From NCBI RefSeq assembly GCF_000317125.1, contig NC_019695.1:2716336-2780335 (forward strand): 64,000 bases of DNA, written 5' to 3'. This document shows, piece after piece, positions 35,706-45,334 of the stretch. The notes under the pieces were generated by a model that was given only the letters and a program-made list of their open reading frames with translations, was not told the origin of the DNA and did not search any database. Positions within the stretch are counted from its first letter, which is position 1, and every line of letters starts with the position of its first letter. The position numbers and the translations under genes are program-made. This DNA comes from Chroococcidiopsis thermalis PCC 7203. GTDB lineage: Bacteria; Cyanobacteriota; Cyanobacteriia; Cyanobacteriales; Chroococcidiopsidaceae.

Positions 35706-35801
35706 TATAGCAATTCTCGATTGTATGGATGACATTTGTAGGGGCGCACAGAGAAAGCGCCCCTACCAGACGTGTATTGCATCCAATTGAAAACCGCTAT
35801 A
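35706..35801. repeat. MITE-like dispersed element with inner hairpin
   Basis: Ends TATAGC at 35706 and GCTATA at 35801, with longer imperfect inverted ends (ATTGTATGGATG at left against complement of CATCCAATTG at right). Inside is a perfect 10-bp hairpin GTAGGGGCGC (35738-35747) / GCGCCCCTAC (35757-35766). The pattern is that of short dispersed elements frequent in cyanobacterial gaps. No gene inside. Confidence 0.65.
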
Positions 35802-36508
35802 GCTATTTTCAAGGTTTACCCAATATAAATAATGTTTTCGGAGGTGTGCTGCATTAGCAATCGCTCTCTTGTTGAGAGTGATTAAAAAATATAAAGGTTG
35901 TTGAAATTACTACAAAGTAGCAATATTATTTATAGTTAACAGACAATTTTTCATACAAAAATACTACTAGCTTTAACTATGCGGAGTCTATTTACTACTG
36001 TCTATGAGGAAAAGTTCAGGGATATTATAGTATTTGAAGAGTAGTCTTGCCAAGATAGTAATAAATTGCTAGAATATAAATAATTAAAGTTTTAGCAGTT
36101 CTTATTTTAAAAATAATAGTTTATAAGAAATTCAGTTGTGACTCAACGATAAACTATTTTTTGTAAGCCAATAGGTAGACAAATCGAAAACTTAAAAGAG
36201 GTTCGGAGCTTGTAAGAAAGCTCGACATCTAGTCTGTTAGAGAAGACACTTAGAGTGCACTATACCGGACCAAGAGAATAGACTCTACGTGCTGAGTTCG
36301 AGCGAGCGCACTCTAATGAAAATAGATCGCAACATGTATTTAAATTGTGCAGCGAACGCTACTCAGAATTGACGAAAGCTTCACAATAAAGTCATTTTGC
36401 TAAGTCTGAAGATAGCAAAGTAGTAATCGCGGAAAGATTAGCGCAACAGATGATAAATCAACACCGCTTTTGAGCAACAGTTTTCATAGCCTTTATCGAT
36501 ACCTCACT
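35802..36508. other. Long gene-free region upstream of the sugar transferase
   Basis: About 700 bp, very AT-rich, with no credible ORF. It ends with a structured part: TTAGAGTGC (36250-36258) complements GCACTCTAA (36308-36316). The segment TGTTAGAGAAGACACTTAGA at 36235-36254 resembles one at 61717. This is a likely long leader or regulatory zone for the downstream polysaccharide genes. Confidence 0.5.
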
Positions 36509-37339
36509 ATGCAAAATTCTGAATTGAACCTCGCTCTAAGAGTTTTAGATGGCTATTCTAGTGCCTCTCCTCTGAAGTACGGGCAAATAGAGAGTATAAG
36601 TCCCAACTATGAGGTGAAACTTCGGCAGGGACAGCTTTTAGTAAAGCTTGCTTCCAGTCAAGATCGTAGTAGTCTACTTTCATCTCGGGATCGACAGTTT
36701 TTGACTGAGTGGCTGCAATATTGTCCCGCGCGTTTAGTTCGCATAGATCCAGCTTTAGGTGCGATCGCGATCCAACTTTGGGCAGATGTCTGCAAGCAAA
36801 CAGAGAAGGTGACTTTTTTACGAATTCCTCCCGCACAGGGACTTCGCAAACATCAACATCGGTTTAGCTGGTGGGTAAAACGAATAGTCGATCGCGTTAT
36901 TGCTATTGTATTATTACTAACTCTTAGCCCAGTCTTTTTAGGGCTTTCCCTACTCATTTATTTTGACTCACCAGGGCGAATTTTTTCCTATCAATGGTGT
37001 GTTGGAGAAAGGGGCAAGCTGTTTCAGAGGATCGAATTCCGTACAACGGCTTCAAATTTGACAACGCAACACCATCAAACCACAAACGATCGGCAAGATC
37101 CAGATAAGTGTAATGATTTGCATGTTACAAGACTAGGTTGTTGGATGCGTAAATATAGCTTGAATAAGCTGCCACAACTACTAAATGTGGTACGAGGCGA
37201 CATGAGCTTTGTAGGTTCATCAGCTTACGGTTTAAAGGATGCTATAAGACTTGCTCCTGATAGCCAGAGGCAACTGAATGCACTACCAGGGATAATCGCT
37301 CTTTCCCATCTGAATTTTAACTTGTGGGCGAAAAAATAA
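36509..37339 (+). CDS. HepC/WcaJ-type sugar-phosphate transferase, probably inactive
   Basis: 276 residues from ATG 36509 (the frame is open from a TTG at 36470). An N-terminal ~130-residue region precedes the membrane helix (VIAIVLLLTLSPVFLGLSLLIYF) and the cytoplasmic transferase domain of initiating phosphoglycosyl transferases. The catalytic dyad normally in SLDELPQ reads SLNKLPQ (Asn219, Lys220), FVGPRP reads FVGSSAY, and the protein ends at LPGIIALSHLNFNLW, without the usual last ~40 residues. It resembles HepC of heterocyst-forming cyanobacteria. Probably a degenerate or regulatory homologue, so chain initiation may rely on another gene. Confidence 0.8.
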   Translation: MQNSELNLALRVLDGYSSASPLKYGQIESISPNYEVKLRQGQLLVKLASSQDRSSLLSSRDRQFLTEWLQYCPARLVRIDPALGAIAIQLWADVCKQTEKVTFLRIPPAQGLRKHQHRFSWWVKRIVDRVIAIVLLLTLSPVFLGLSLLIYFDSPGRIFSYQWCVGERGKLFQRIEFRTTASNLTTQHHQTTNDRQDPDKCNDLHVTRLGCWMRKYSLNKLPQLLNVVRGDMSFVGSSAYGLKDAIRLAPDSQRQLNALPGIIALSHLNFNLWAKK

Positions 37340-37590
37340 GGAATAAAAGATAGTGGTAGGGAATTGGTTGAGGAGCTATTTGGTATGTTATTACTCCTTC
37401 AAACGAATTGAGTATTATTTAGCAAAGCGAATTGCCCGAGCTAAAGCAATATATTCCGGTTAAGAATAGCAAAATCTTGAAGAGTCTCTCACTTCCTGAA
37501 AAAAGGATAGGGATTTAGTCTTAACCAGAAGGTGTTGCAACCTAAAGATGTAGAACAGAAAATTATATTTTCGAGGAAGGTACATTAGGG

Positions 37591-37866
37591 ATGAACCCCT
37601 TACAAGTAGCTGCTCTAAAACAGTTTCTGGTGAACAACCATTTTGTCTACAGCGAGTATAATGAGGATGCAGGTGCAGTCGTTTATACCTTCACTATCGA
37701 TGTTTGGACAATGACTGTAGCTTACGGCGATGAATGTTATTACTGCCTCTATAACAATTTCACTGAAGAGTCATTTTGCGAAGATTTCGATAATGTATCC
37801 CTAGTTATGCGCGTGTACGACATGCTAAGTTTTTTGAAAGAAAATTTTCGACTTATACCTAGATAA
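37591..37866 (+). CDS. Small acidic hypothetical protein
   Basis: 91 residues, ATG at 37591 with GAGGAAGG some 20 bases upstream. Rich in Tyr, Phe, Asp and Glu (FVYSEYNEDAGAVVYTF, YYCLYNNFTEESFCEDFDN), with three cysteines, no signal peptide and no membrane helix. It is well formed and starts with typical codon use, so probably real. I do not recognise a family. Isolated by gaps of about 250 bp on both sides, which show no other gene. Confidence 0.6.
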   Translation: MNPLQVAALKQFLVNNHFVYSEYNEDAGAVVYTFTIDVWTMTVAYGDECYYCLYNNFTEESFCEDFDNVSLVMRVYDMLSFLKENFRLIPR

Positions 37867-38117
37867 GTGATAATAGATGATAATTCAAGGAGCTACACTA
37901 TTTATGTCTATAAAGCGACCTATTGCAAAATAGATAACAATAGCTCCTAATTGGATTGATTGCGAGAGTGTTGTATAAGTTAGATTTTTGTTGTAATTGC
38001 CGATCGACGAATAGTATGAGTTGATGCGTGTCAGCAAATCAAAGTGTTCGGATATTTAAGAAAATTCATATCAGCACAACCCGTCAGTATGTAATAGATA
38101 TTTACTTATAAAATCTA

Positions 38118-39392
38118 ATGAACACTCTAGTTCTCAGTACTTTCGATCTTAATGGTGGAGCTGCTCGCGCTGCTTATCGCTTACATTTAGGTTTGCAAAG
38201 TGGTGGCTTGAACTCTAAAATGATGGTACAGTATAAGTCTAGTAATGATAAAACAGTTCTCGAACCTTCAAATAAGTTTGGGAAGTGGGTTAACAGATTG
38301 AGACCGAATCTGGATGGTCTACCATTGCAATTTTACCCCAAGCGTAACTGCAACATCTTTTCTTGTCAGTGGCTTCCAGACGCGCTCGAATCAAAATTAA
38401 AGCATCTCTGCCTTGACGTAATTAATCTTCATTGGAATTGTGGTGGCTATTTAAGTATTGAGAGCCTTGCTAAATTCAAATTACCTTTAGTCTGGACTAT
38501 CCACGATATGTGGGCGTTTACTGGAGGTTGTCATTATAGTCAAGGCTGCGATCGCTATACTAGTTCTTGTGGATCTTGCTTCCAACTTCACAGCAATAAT
38601 CCGCACGATCTCTCTCATTGGATATGGCAACGTAAAGCAAAAGCATGGAAAGAATTAGACTTAACCATTGTTGCTCCCAGTATTTGGTTAGCTAAATGTG
38701 CTAAATCAAGCTCTTTGTTTAAAGATCTGCGAATAGAAGTAATTCCTAATAGCTTAGATACTCAAAAGTACAAACCAGTCGAGCGAGGCGTAGCACGAGA
38801 AATACTCAACCTGCCACAAGACAAGCAACTTATTCTCTTTGGTGCGGTAGAATCGACTAGCGAACCTAGAAAGGGTTTTCATCTACTTCAAGCTGCTCTA
38901 CAAAAACTGAGTCAATCTGGATGGCAAGATACAGTAGAGCTAGTTGTTTTTGGTTCTTCTCAACCTGAAAATTCAGTTGAATTGGGTTTCAAGTCTCACT
39001 ATTTAGGAAATTTTAGTGACGACCTTTCACTCGCACTAATTTATGCAGCAGCAGATGTTTTTGTGGCTCCATCAATTCAAGACAACTTACCAAATACTAT
39101 AATGGAAGCGATTGCCTGTGGTACTCCATGCGTAGCTTTTAATATTGGTGGTATGCCCGATCTGATCGATCACCAAAAAAATGGTTACTTAGCTCAAAAA
39201 TTGGAAGTCGAAAGTTTGGCTCGGGGTATTTCTTGGATACTGGAAGATAGCGATCGCTACCAAAATTTACGTCAATCTGCTCGTACAAAAGCAGAACAAG
39301 AGTTTTCTTTAGAAATACAAGCACGTCGTTATATAGAACTTTTTGCAAAAGTTATTGATGAAAATATTCGCGATCGGATTGCAATTGGATAA
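38118..39392 (+). CDS. Glycosyltransferase family 4 (WcaC/WcaI-like)
   Basis: 424 residues. Starts LVLSTFDLNGGAARAAYRLHLGL, the acceptor-side motif of colanic-acid-type GT4 enzymes, has WTIHDMWAFTGGCHYSQGC near residue 130, and donor-domain motifs FGAVESTSEPRKGFHLL and FVAPSIQDNLPNTIMEAIACGTPCVAF with the ExxxxxxxE-type pair. Retaining transfer of a nucleotide sugar to a lipid-linked glycan at the cytoplasmic membrane. The ABC exporter follows after a 343-bp gap. Confidence 0.9.
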   Translation: MNTLVLSTFDLNGGAARAAYRLHLGLQSGGLNSKMMVQYKSSNDKTVLEPSNKFGKWVNRLRPNLDGLPLQFYPKRNCNIFSCQWLPDALESKLKHLCLDVINLHWNCGGYLSIESLAKFKLPLVWTIHDMWAFTGGCHYSQGCDRYTSSCGSCFQLHSNNPHDLSHWIWQRKAKAWKELDLTIVAPSIWLAKCAKSSSLFKDLRIEVIPNSLDTQKYKPVERGVAREILNLPQDKQLILFGAVESTSEPRKGFHLLQAALQKLSQSGWQDTVELVVFGSSQPENSVELGFKSHYLGNFSDDLSLALIYAAADVFVAPSIQDNLPNTIMEAIACGTPCVAFNIGGMPDLIDHQKNGYLAQKLEVESLARGISWILEDSDRYQNLRQSARTKAEQEFSLEIQARRYIELFAKVIDENIRDRIAIG

Positions 39393-39735
39393 GGCTGAAA
39401 TCTAAACATAGATAGTTAAATACTGTTTTCCAAATATTTTAATTTAACAAATTGTTGATAGCTGATGGCTGAAGTTTCGTACTTTTCAGGAGTTTGTAAT
39501 TTTAATTGTATTTTTGTAGAACAATCTATGTATAGGAGCCGTAAAAGATTGGTTATTGGCAACAATAATGAGAGGTTTGTAATTCAAAAAGAAAGGCTAG
39601 ATAACTTGACATAACTTAGAGCTTGAAAGTCTAGTACTACTTTTAAAACTACCAAGGAAAATTAATTGGTACAGTTCGCTCAATGAATGATTGAGGTAGA
39701 TAGAGAAATAGTTTGAAACTTAAACGAGAAAGCAC
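39393..39735. other. Gap upstream of the ABC exporter
   Basis: 343 bp, AT-rich. A short inverted match GAAGTTTCGTACTTTTCAG is visible near 39471. I see no gene, no strong hairpin and no clear promoter. Confidence 0.4.
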
Positions 39736-41577
39736 GTGGATCTTAAATTACCTACTCCGATTTCTACAATTTTGATGAGAACAAGCTTATGGCGAAATAA
39801 CTACTTTATCTTACGAGAATTCAAGCACTTTCGTAAAATTGCTATATCAGCAATAATCTTTTCGTTATTTGCAGCAGTATTTGAAGGAATTACGATTGGT
39901 TTTATCACGCTTTTTCTGCAAACGTTTACTACTCCTGATGCTTCACCAATTAAAATAGGAGTTGATTGGTTTGATCTTTGGGTTTTAGGGATAAACTCAT
40001 CAGCTTCCAGCCGCCTTTATCGAGTAGCTATCTTAATTTTTCTCACTGTTTGGCTGCGTTTCAGCTTTGTATATCTAGGTAACTTCACAACTACGCTTGC
40101 CGAACTACATCTAGCAAATTGTATACGGAAACGGATTTTCGATCAGTTCCAAAAGCTAAGTTTGAGTTTTTTTCTGAAAAAGCGTGCAGGCGAGTTAATT
40201 AATAACATTTACGGCGAAGCTAACCAACTTAGATTAGCTGTTGGTGTGGCTTCTGCCTTAATTTCTAAAGGCTTTACTTTATTAGTGTATACGCTATCGA
40301 TGTTTTGGCTGTCTTGGCAACTGACAGTTATTTCGATTCTGATGTTTGTTCTACTAGCAACAGGTTTAGCTACACTAGTCAAACGGGTAAGAGAAGCTAG
40401 TTTTGAGGCTGTAACATCTACTCACTACTTCATGTCAATGGTAATGGAATATATTACCGGCGTTCGTACTGTTCAGGTGTTTGCGGCTTATGATTTTGAG
40501 TTTCAGCGGTTTAACAAAGCGACTACGGAATTGATGCGTACTCATGCTAAATCCGCAGCTGCCTCAGCACTAGTACAACCGATTACTGAAGCTGTAGCTA
40601 GTACTATTCTTCTAGTTATGCTAATTGCAGCAGTTGCAGTTTTTGTGGCAAGTGATAGGTTAGAAATAGCCTCACTACTAGCATTTTTATTTGTTTTATT
40701 ACGGACTGCACCAGTGGTGGCACAGATCAATGCAGCTTGGGCGCATGTTAATAGCTTTCAAGGCTCATTAAATAGTATTAAGCAGCTCTTGAAAACTGAT
40801 GACAAACCTTATTTACAAAATGGGACAATTCAATTTTTAGGATTAAAGCAATGCATTGAATTTGTTGCTGTAGATTTTGCCTACAATCCTCATCAACTAG
40901 TGCTAAAAGATATCACTTTAACAATGAAGCGAGGACAGATGACAGCATTAGTTGGTGCTTCTGGTGCGGGTAAGTCCACCATAGCGGATCTTCTTCCCCG
41001 TTTTTACGATCCTACAAGAGGCAAGATTCTGATTGATGGAGTCGATTTGCAAGATTTCGACATCAATACGTTGCGGCGTAAGATAGCTATGGTAAGTCAA
41101 GATACGTTTATTTTTAATACATCTGTCCGTAACAATATTGCTTACGCTATGGAAGATGTTGATGAAGCTGCGATTCAAAAAGCGGCTCAACTTGCTAATG
41201 CACTAGAGTTTATCCAAAACCTGCCTGAAGGTTTCGATACACAGTTAGGAGATCGAGGAGTTAGGCTCTCTGGAGGTCAACGGCAGCGGATTGCAATTGC
41301 TCGTGCCTTACTGCGCAACCCAGAAATTCTGATCTTGGATGAAGCGACGAGTGCGCTAGACTCCGAAGCTGAGCGATTAATTCAGGAGTCTATAGAACAA
41401 CTTGCTGTAGGTCGAACAGTAATTGCGATCGCTCATCGACTCTCTACAATTGTCCGTGCTGATAAGGTGGTCGTGCTAGAGCAGGGACAAATTGTAGAGC
41501 AGGGAACATATAAAGAGTTATTAGAACGACGCGGTAAGCTTTGGAAGTATCATCAGATGCAACATCAGACGAATTGA
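39736..41577 (+). CDS. HepA-like ABC transporter (fused membrane and ATPase domains)
   Basis: 613 residues from a GTG at 39736. Six membrane segments span about 30-330; the nucleotide-binding domain has Walker A GASGAGKST, Q-loop VSQDTFIFN, signature LSGGQRQRIAIARALL, Walker B ILILDEATSALD and H-loop AHRLST, all intact. As a half-transporter it should work as a dimer. Closest known type is HepA, which is needed for the envelope polysaccharide layer in Anabaena, and MsbA-like lipid flippases. Likely exports the lipid-linked glycan or oligosaccharide of this locus. Confidence 0.93.
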   Translation: MDLKLPTPISTILMRTSLWRNNYFILREFKHFRKIAISAIIFSLFAAVFEGITIGFITLFLQTFTTPDASPIKIGVDWFDLWVLGINSSASSRLYRVAILIFLTVWLRFSFVYLGNFTTTLAELHLANCIRKRIFDQFQKLSLSFFLKKRAGELINNIYGEANQLRLAVGVASALISKGFTLLVYTLSMFWLSWQLTVISILMFVLLATGLATLVKRVREASFEAVTSTHYFMSMVMEYITGVRTVQVFAAYDFEFQRFNKATTELMRTHAKSAAASALVQPITEAVASTILLVMLIAAVAVFVASDRLEIASLLAFLFVLLRTAPVVAQINAAWAHVNSFQGSLNSIKQLLKTDDKPYLQNGTIQFLGLKQCIEFVAVDFAYNPHQLVLKDITLTMKRGQMTALVGASGAGKSTIADLLPRFYDPTRGKILIDGVDLQDFDINTLRRKIAMVSQDTFIFNTSVRNNIAYAMEDVDEAAIQKAAQLANALEFIQNLPEGFDTQLGDRGVRLSGGQRQRIAIARALLRNPEILILDEATSALDSEAERLIQESIEQLAVGRTVIAIAHRLSTIVRADKVVVLEQGQIVEQGTYKELLERRGKLWKYHQMQHQTN

Positions 41578-41613
41578 ACTCATACAGTTAAACTCACACA
41601 GTTAAACTCATAC
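41577..41613. repeat. 14-bp direct repeats after the ABC exporter
   Basis: AACTCATACAGTTA, AACTCACACAGTTA and a partial AACTCATAC follow each other directly from the exporter's stop codon. Possibly slippage-born; no function visible. Confidence 0.7.
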
Positions 41614-41763
41614 AAAATCAAATCTAGTGTTTGAGTAGGTAGAGTAGCAAGGCTATTTTTATTAAATAATGAGCAATAAAAACTTGAGTCTTGACTCAAA
41701 AAGAATAGGTAACAGCTTCTGAGAGAAAGCAACTACACTTGACTGAACAAAGGAACATAGCTG

Positions 41764-42663
41764 ATGTCTAGTAGACGTGATGTAACATTTATCATTGTTT
41801 CCTACAATTCAGATAAAACATTGGAAGCATCAATTAATTCCTGTCTTGCATCTGTTCAAAAATACTATGCAAACACTGGAGCAGTTGTAGTTTATGACAA
41901 TGCTTCTTCTGATAATTGCCCTCAAATTATTGATAACTTTGCTAATAAATATCCATCTATCTTTATAGGTATTAAAAGCAATGAAAACATAGGATTTGGT
42001 AAGGCTAACAATAAAGCCGTTCAACTTTCTCCTAGTAAGACATACTTTTTAATCAATCCCGACGTTGTATTTGAACCCGAGATCGTTAATACCTTAACTG
42101 CGACATTAAATTCAGCAAATGATATTGCAATCGTCTGTCCTAAACTTCTTTACCTAGATAAATCTATTCAGCCTTCGATCCGAAAATTCCCTTCCTTTAC
42201 TTATTTTTTACTAAGGAATTTACTAGGTGAAAGATTACAGCAGCGTTTTTATCCATTCAAGTACTACTACGATATAGCACCAACTTTAGACAGCGCCGTT
42301 GAGGTTAACTGGGCTATTGGTGCTTTTATGGTTGTTTCACAAGATTATGTAGATAGATATGGTTTATTTGATGAAAGGTTTTTTCTTTACTTTGAAGATG
42401 TGAGTTTGTGCGTGGATGCATGGCTAAATGGATTTAGGGTAATCTTTCAACCTCAAGTTCACGCGCTACACATGTACCAGCGGGTAAGTACGAGTTCAAA
42501 ATTCAATTACATGAAGTTACTACACACAGTTTCAGCATTGCGCTTCTTTGCAAAGTACAGACCATATAAGAAGAGGTGGCAATTACTAACTCATTTACTT
42601 GAGTTAAATTTGAGTTTGAAGTCTCCTTTTAGATTTCTACTATTAACAAGACGTTGGAGTTAA
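41764..42663 (+). CDS. Glycosyltransferase family 2 (rhamnosyltransferase-like)
   Basis: 299 residues, GT-A fold: TFIIVSYNSDKTLEASINSCL at the start, VVYDNASSD, NENIGFGKANNKAVQLS, then the metal-binding region FLINPDVVF and the acceptor part with VNWAIGAFMVVSQDYVDRYGLFDERFFLYFEDVSLC, typical of the dTDP-rhamnosyl/WbbL-like subgroup. An inverting transferase, cytoplasmic side. Adjacent to rfbB, which makes the dTDP-6-deoxy-sugar precursor, so a dTDP-linked donor is plausible. Confidence 0.88.
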   Translation: MSSRRDVTFIIVSYNSDKTLEASINSCLASVQKYYANTGAVVVYDNASSDNCPQIIDNFANKYPSIFIGIKSNENIGFGKANNKAVQLSPSKTYFLINPDVVFEPEIVNTLTATLNSANDIAIVCPKLLYLDKSIQPSIRKFPSFTYFLLRNLLGERLQQRFYPFKYYYDIAPTLDSAVEVNWAIGAFMVVSQDYVDRYGLFDERFFLYFEDVSLCVDAWLNGFRVIFQPQVHALHMYQRVSTSSKFNYMKLLHTVSALRFFAKYRPYKKRWQLLTHLLELNLSLKSPFRFLLLTRRWS

Positions 42664-42748
42664 CTAAATGATATCAATAGCTAGTAAGATTAGCGATCGC
42701 TTTGAGTGATGACATCCCAGAATTACGTATCTCCTTTGTAGAGGCATT

Positions 42749-43885
42749 ATGAACGATCTCTTTAAATCTGAAAGACACGGATGCAGTGAGGAAACACCAC
42801 AAACTGTATTGGTAACAGGTGGCGCTGGTTTTATTGGTGCAAACTTCATCCTCCAAGCTAGAGGAGCGCAATGGTATAACGTAGTTAATCTAGATAAGCT
42901 GACCTATGCCAGTAATTTACAAAATTTGACAGCTTTAGAAAACGATTCTGGATACCGTTTTGTTAGAGGTGATATTGGCGATCCAGAGTTGGTAAGTCAT
43001 TTATTAGAGCAATATCAACCTGATGCAGTCATTAACTTTGCTGCCGAAAGCCATGTCGATCGCTCAATCTTAAATCCCTTATCCTTTGCTCTGACTAATG
43101 TAACGGGTACGCTTCAGCTACTAGAAACTTGCCGAGCCTATTGGCAAAGATTACCACTCCACAAACACGAGAGATTTCGCTTTTTGCAAGTGTCTACTGA
43201 TGAAGTTTATGGCTCGTTGGGTAAAACAGACTTACCCTTTTGCGAAAACAATCCTTACGAACCTAATAGTCCCTACGCAGCGTCTAAAGCGGGAGCCGAT
43301 CACTTCGTGCGGGCATACTACCATACGTATGGTTTACCTACCCTAATCACCAATTGCTCGAATAATTACGGTCCTCGCCAGTTTCCCGAAAAGCTGATTC
43401 CTTTGACGATTCTCAATGCTATGGAAGGACAGCTTTTGCCGATATACGGTGACGGGCAGAACATTAGAGACTGGCTGTACGTATCCGACCACTGTGAAGC
43501 CCTTCATCTCGTTCTACAACAGGGAAAAGTAGGTGAAACCTACTGTATTGGAGGTCAGAACGAACAAACAAACTTAATGGTTGTGGAAAAAATTTGTACG
43601 ATTTTGGACGAATTGTTACCTAGCAAACCTAATTTTTCTCACTCTTCCTTAATTACTTTTGTTAAAGATCGACCAGGACACGATCGCCGATACGCGATCG
43701 ACTGTACCAAAATGAATCGAGAGCTAGGCTGGAAACCAACCGAGAGTTTTGACAGTGGTTTACTAAAAACAGTGCAGTGGTATATTAATCATCCTCAGTG
43801 GGTAGAGCAGATCCGCACTGGAGCTTATCAAAGCTGGATCGAGCAAAATTATACCGATAGAACAGCTAACTACTTATCTGTGTAG
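42749..43885 (+). CDS. rfbB: dTDP-glucose 4,6-dehydratase
   Basis: 378 residues. NAD site TGGAGFIGANF near residue 24, the RmlB marks AESHVDRSI, STDEVYGSLG and SPYAASKAGADHFVRAY (Tyr-xxx-Lys), and NCSNNYGPRQFPEKLIP. It converts dTDP-glucose to dTDP-4-keto-6-deoxyglucose in the cytoplasm, the branch point to rhamnose and other deoxy sugars. No rfbA, rfbC or rfbD is nearby, so the others must be elsewhere or the intermediate goes another way. The N-terminal ~15 residues before the domain are an ordinary extension. Confidence 0.96.
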   Translation: MNDLFKSERHGCSEETPQTVLVTGGAGFIGANFILQARGAQWYNVVNLDKLTYASNLQNLTALENDSGYRFVRGDIGDPELVSHLLEQYQPDAVINFAAESHVDRSILNPLSFALTNVTGTLQLLETCRAYWQRLPLHKHERFRFLQVSTDEVYGSLGKTDLPFCENNPYEPNSPYAASKAGADHFVRAYYHTYGLPTLITNCSNNYGPRQFPEKLIPLTILNAMEGQLLPIYGDGQNIRDWLYVSDHCEALHLVLQQGKVGETYCIGGQNEQTNLMVVEKICTILDELLPSKPNFSHSSLITFVKDRPGHDRRYAIDCTKMNRELGWKPTESFDSGLLKTVQWYINHPQWVEQIRTGAYQSWIEQNYTDRTANYLSV

Positions 43886-43910
43886 CGATCGCAACACGAA
43901 CGTAAGCCAA

Positions 43911-43936
43911 CCGAACTTTTCTGTATCGACAAGTTT
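43911..43936 (+). promoter_or_regulatory. Recurring intergenic motif, copy upstream of metK
   Basis: CCGAACTTTTCTGTATCGAC then AAGTTT, a close copy of the motif, about 170 bp upstream of the metK start. Confidence 0.45.
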
Positions 43937-44107
43937 CAATTGCCCGTCCATAATCAAAACAATACATTATTTTTAAGTCGAACGGTAGTTAAAAATAACT
44001 GTACTTCTTGTATGCAATACTCGTAGATTTGAAACGATCGAGTACTGACAAGATGAAAATACTGGACTTGCATAAATTGGACTTGTATAAACATGGAGGC
44101 GTACAAT

Positions 44108-45334
44108 TTGAGCAGATATTTGTTCACATCAGAGTCTGTAACAGAGGGGCATCCTGACAAAATTTGCGATCAGATTTCGGATGCAATTCTGGATGCTCAC
44201 TTAAGTCAAGATCCCACTAGTCGCGTGGCAGCAGAGGTAGTCGTCAATACTGGCTTAGTACTAGTAACAGGTGAAATCTCCTCAAAAGCAAAAGTGGATT
44301 ACGTCAAACTAGTCCGACAAAAAATTGCTGAGATTGGTTACACTGACGCAAATAATGGTTTTTCTGCGAATAGCTGTTCGATATTAGTTGCTCTAGACGA
44401 ACAGTCACCAGACATTGCTCAAGGGGTCAACAAAGCGCAGGAGTACGAGCAAGGTGATAGCGAAGATGATTGGAGTGCTATTGGCGCTGGCGATCAAGGA
44501 ATCATGTTTGGCTATGCTTGCAAAGAAACTCCTGAGTTGATGCCACTGCCGATTAGTTTAGCTCATCGCCTTGCTCGGCAGTTGGCAAAGGTACGGAAAA
44601 TTGGCAAGCTCTCTTACTTGCGCCCTGATGGTAAAACTCAAGTGACAGTTGTTTACGAGAATGGTCGTCCCGTAGGCATAGATACGATTCTAATTTCTAC
44701 TCAACATTCAGAAGCAACAACCTTAGGAGAGATTTATCAAGGGTTGCTACTAGAAGTCGTCGAACCTGTATTTGCCGATCTTGATATTCAGATCGATAAT
44801 TCCACTCGTTTTTTAGTCAATCCTACAGGCAAGTTTGTCATTGGTGGACCCCAGGGAGATTCTGGACTCACTGGACGCAAAATTATTGTCGATACTTACG
44901 GCGGCTACTCGCGGCACGGAGGTGGTGCTTTTTCGGGTAAAGATCCTACTAAAGTGGATCGATCGGCAAGTTATGCTTGTCGTTATGTAGCCAAAAATAT
45001 TGTGGCTGCTGGCTTAGCCGATAAATGTGAAGTACAGCTCAGTTATGCGATTGGCATGAGCAAACCAGTGAGTATTTTGATTGATACCTTTGGAACGGGC
45101 AAACTACCTGAAGAAGACTTGCTCAATTTGGTCAATCAAAACTTCGATCTACGACCTGCTGGTTTAATTCATACCTTCAACATGCAAGGTTTACCTCAAG
45201 AACGCAACGGTCGTTTCTATCAAGATGTAGCTGCCTACGGTCACTTTGGTCGAATGGATTTGGATCTACCTTGGGAACGCTTGGACAAAGTTCCACAGTT
45301 ACAGCAAGCTATTACAGTTCAGATGTCAGCATGA
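44108..45334 (+). CDS. metK: S-adenosylmethionine synthetase
   Basis: 408 residues. Motifs: [19 protein letters not shown] (substrate and metal site), [50 protein letters not shown]. It makes SAM from methionine and ATP in the cytoplasm. The frame is open to an ATG at 44093, but GGAGG at 44096-44100 sits inside that stretch, seven bases before a TTG at 44108. The TTG gives the conserved start [10 protein letters not shown], so TTG is preferred. It overlaps the next gene by four bases (ATGA). Placed inside a polysaccharide locus and coupled to a MetF-like gene. Confidence 0.95.
   Translation: MSRYLFTSESVTEGHPDKICDQISDAILDAHLSQDPTSRVAAEVVVNTGLVLVTGEISSKAKVDYVKLVRQKIAEIGYTDANNGFSANSCSILVALDEQSPDIAQGVNKAQEYEQGDSEDDWSAIGAGDQGIMFGYACKETPELMPLPISLAHRLARQLAKVRKIGKLSYLRPDGKTQVTVVYENGRPVGIDTILISTQHSEATTLGEIYQGLLLEVVEPVFADLDIQIDNSTRFLVNPTGKFVIGGPQGDSGLTGRKIIVDTYGGYSRHGGGAFSGKDPTKVDRSASYACRYVAKNIVAAGLADKCEVQLSYAIGMSKPVSILIDTFGTGKLPEEDLLNLVNQNFDLRPAGLIHTFNMQGLPQERNGRFYQDVAAYGHFGRMDLDLPWERLDKVPQLQQAITVQMSA

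Noticed and set aside
36509-41577. Reading the locus as a heterocyst envelope polysaccharide (Hep) island
   Set aside because: HepA- and HepC-like genes are present, but no other heterocyst-specific genes are seen, and the HepC-like gene is degenerate; similar genes serve ordinary exopolysaccharides.
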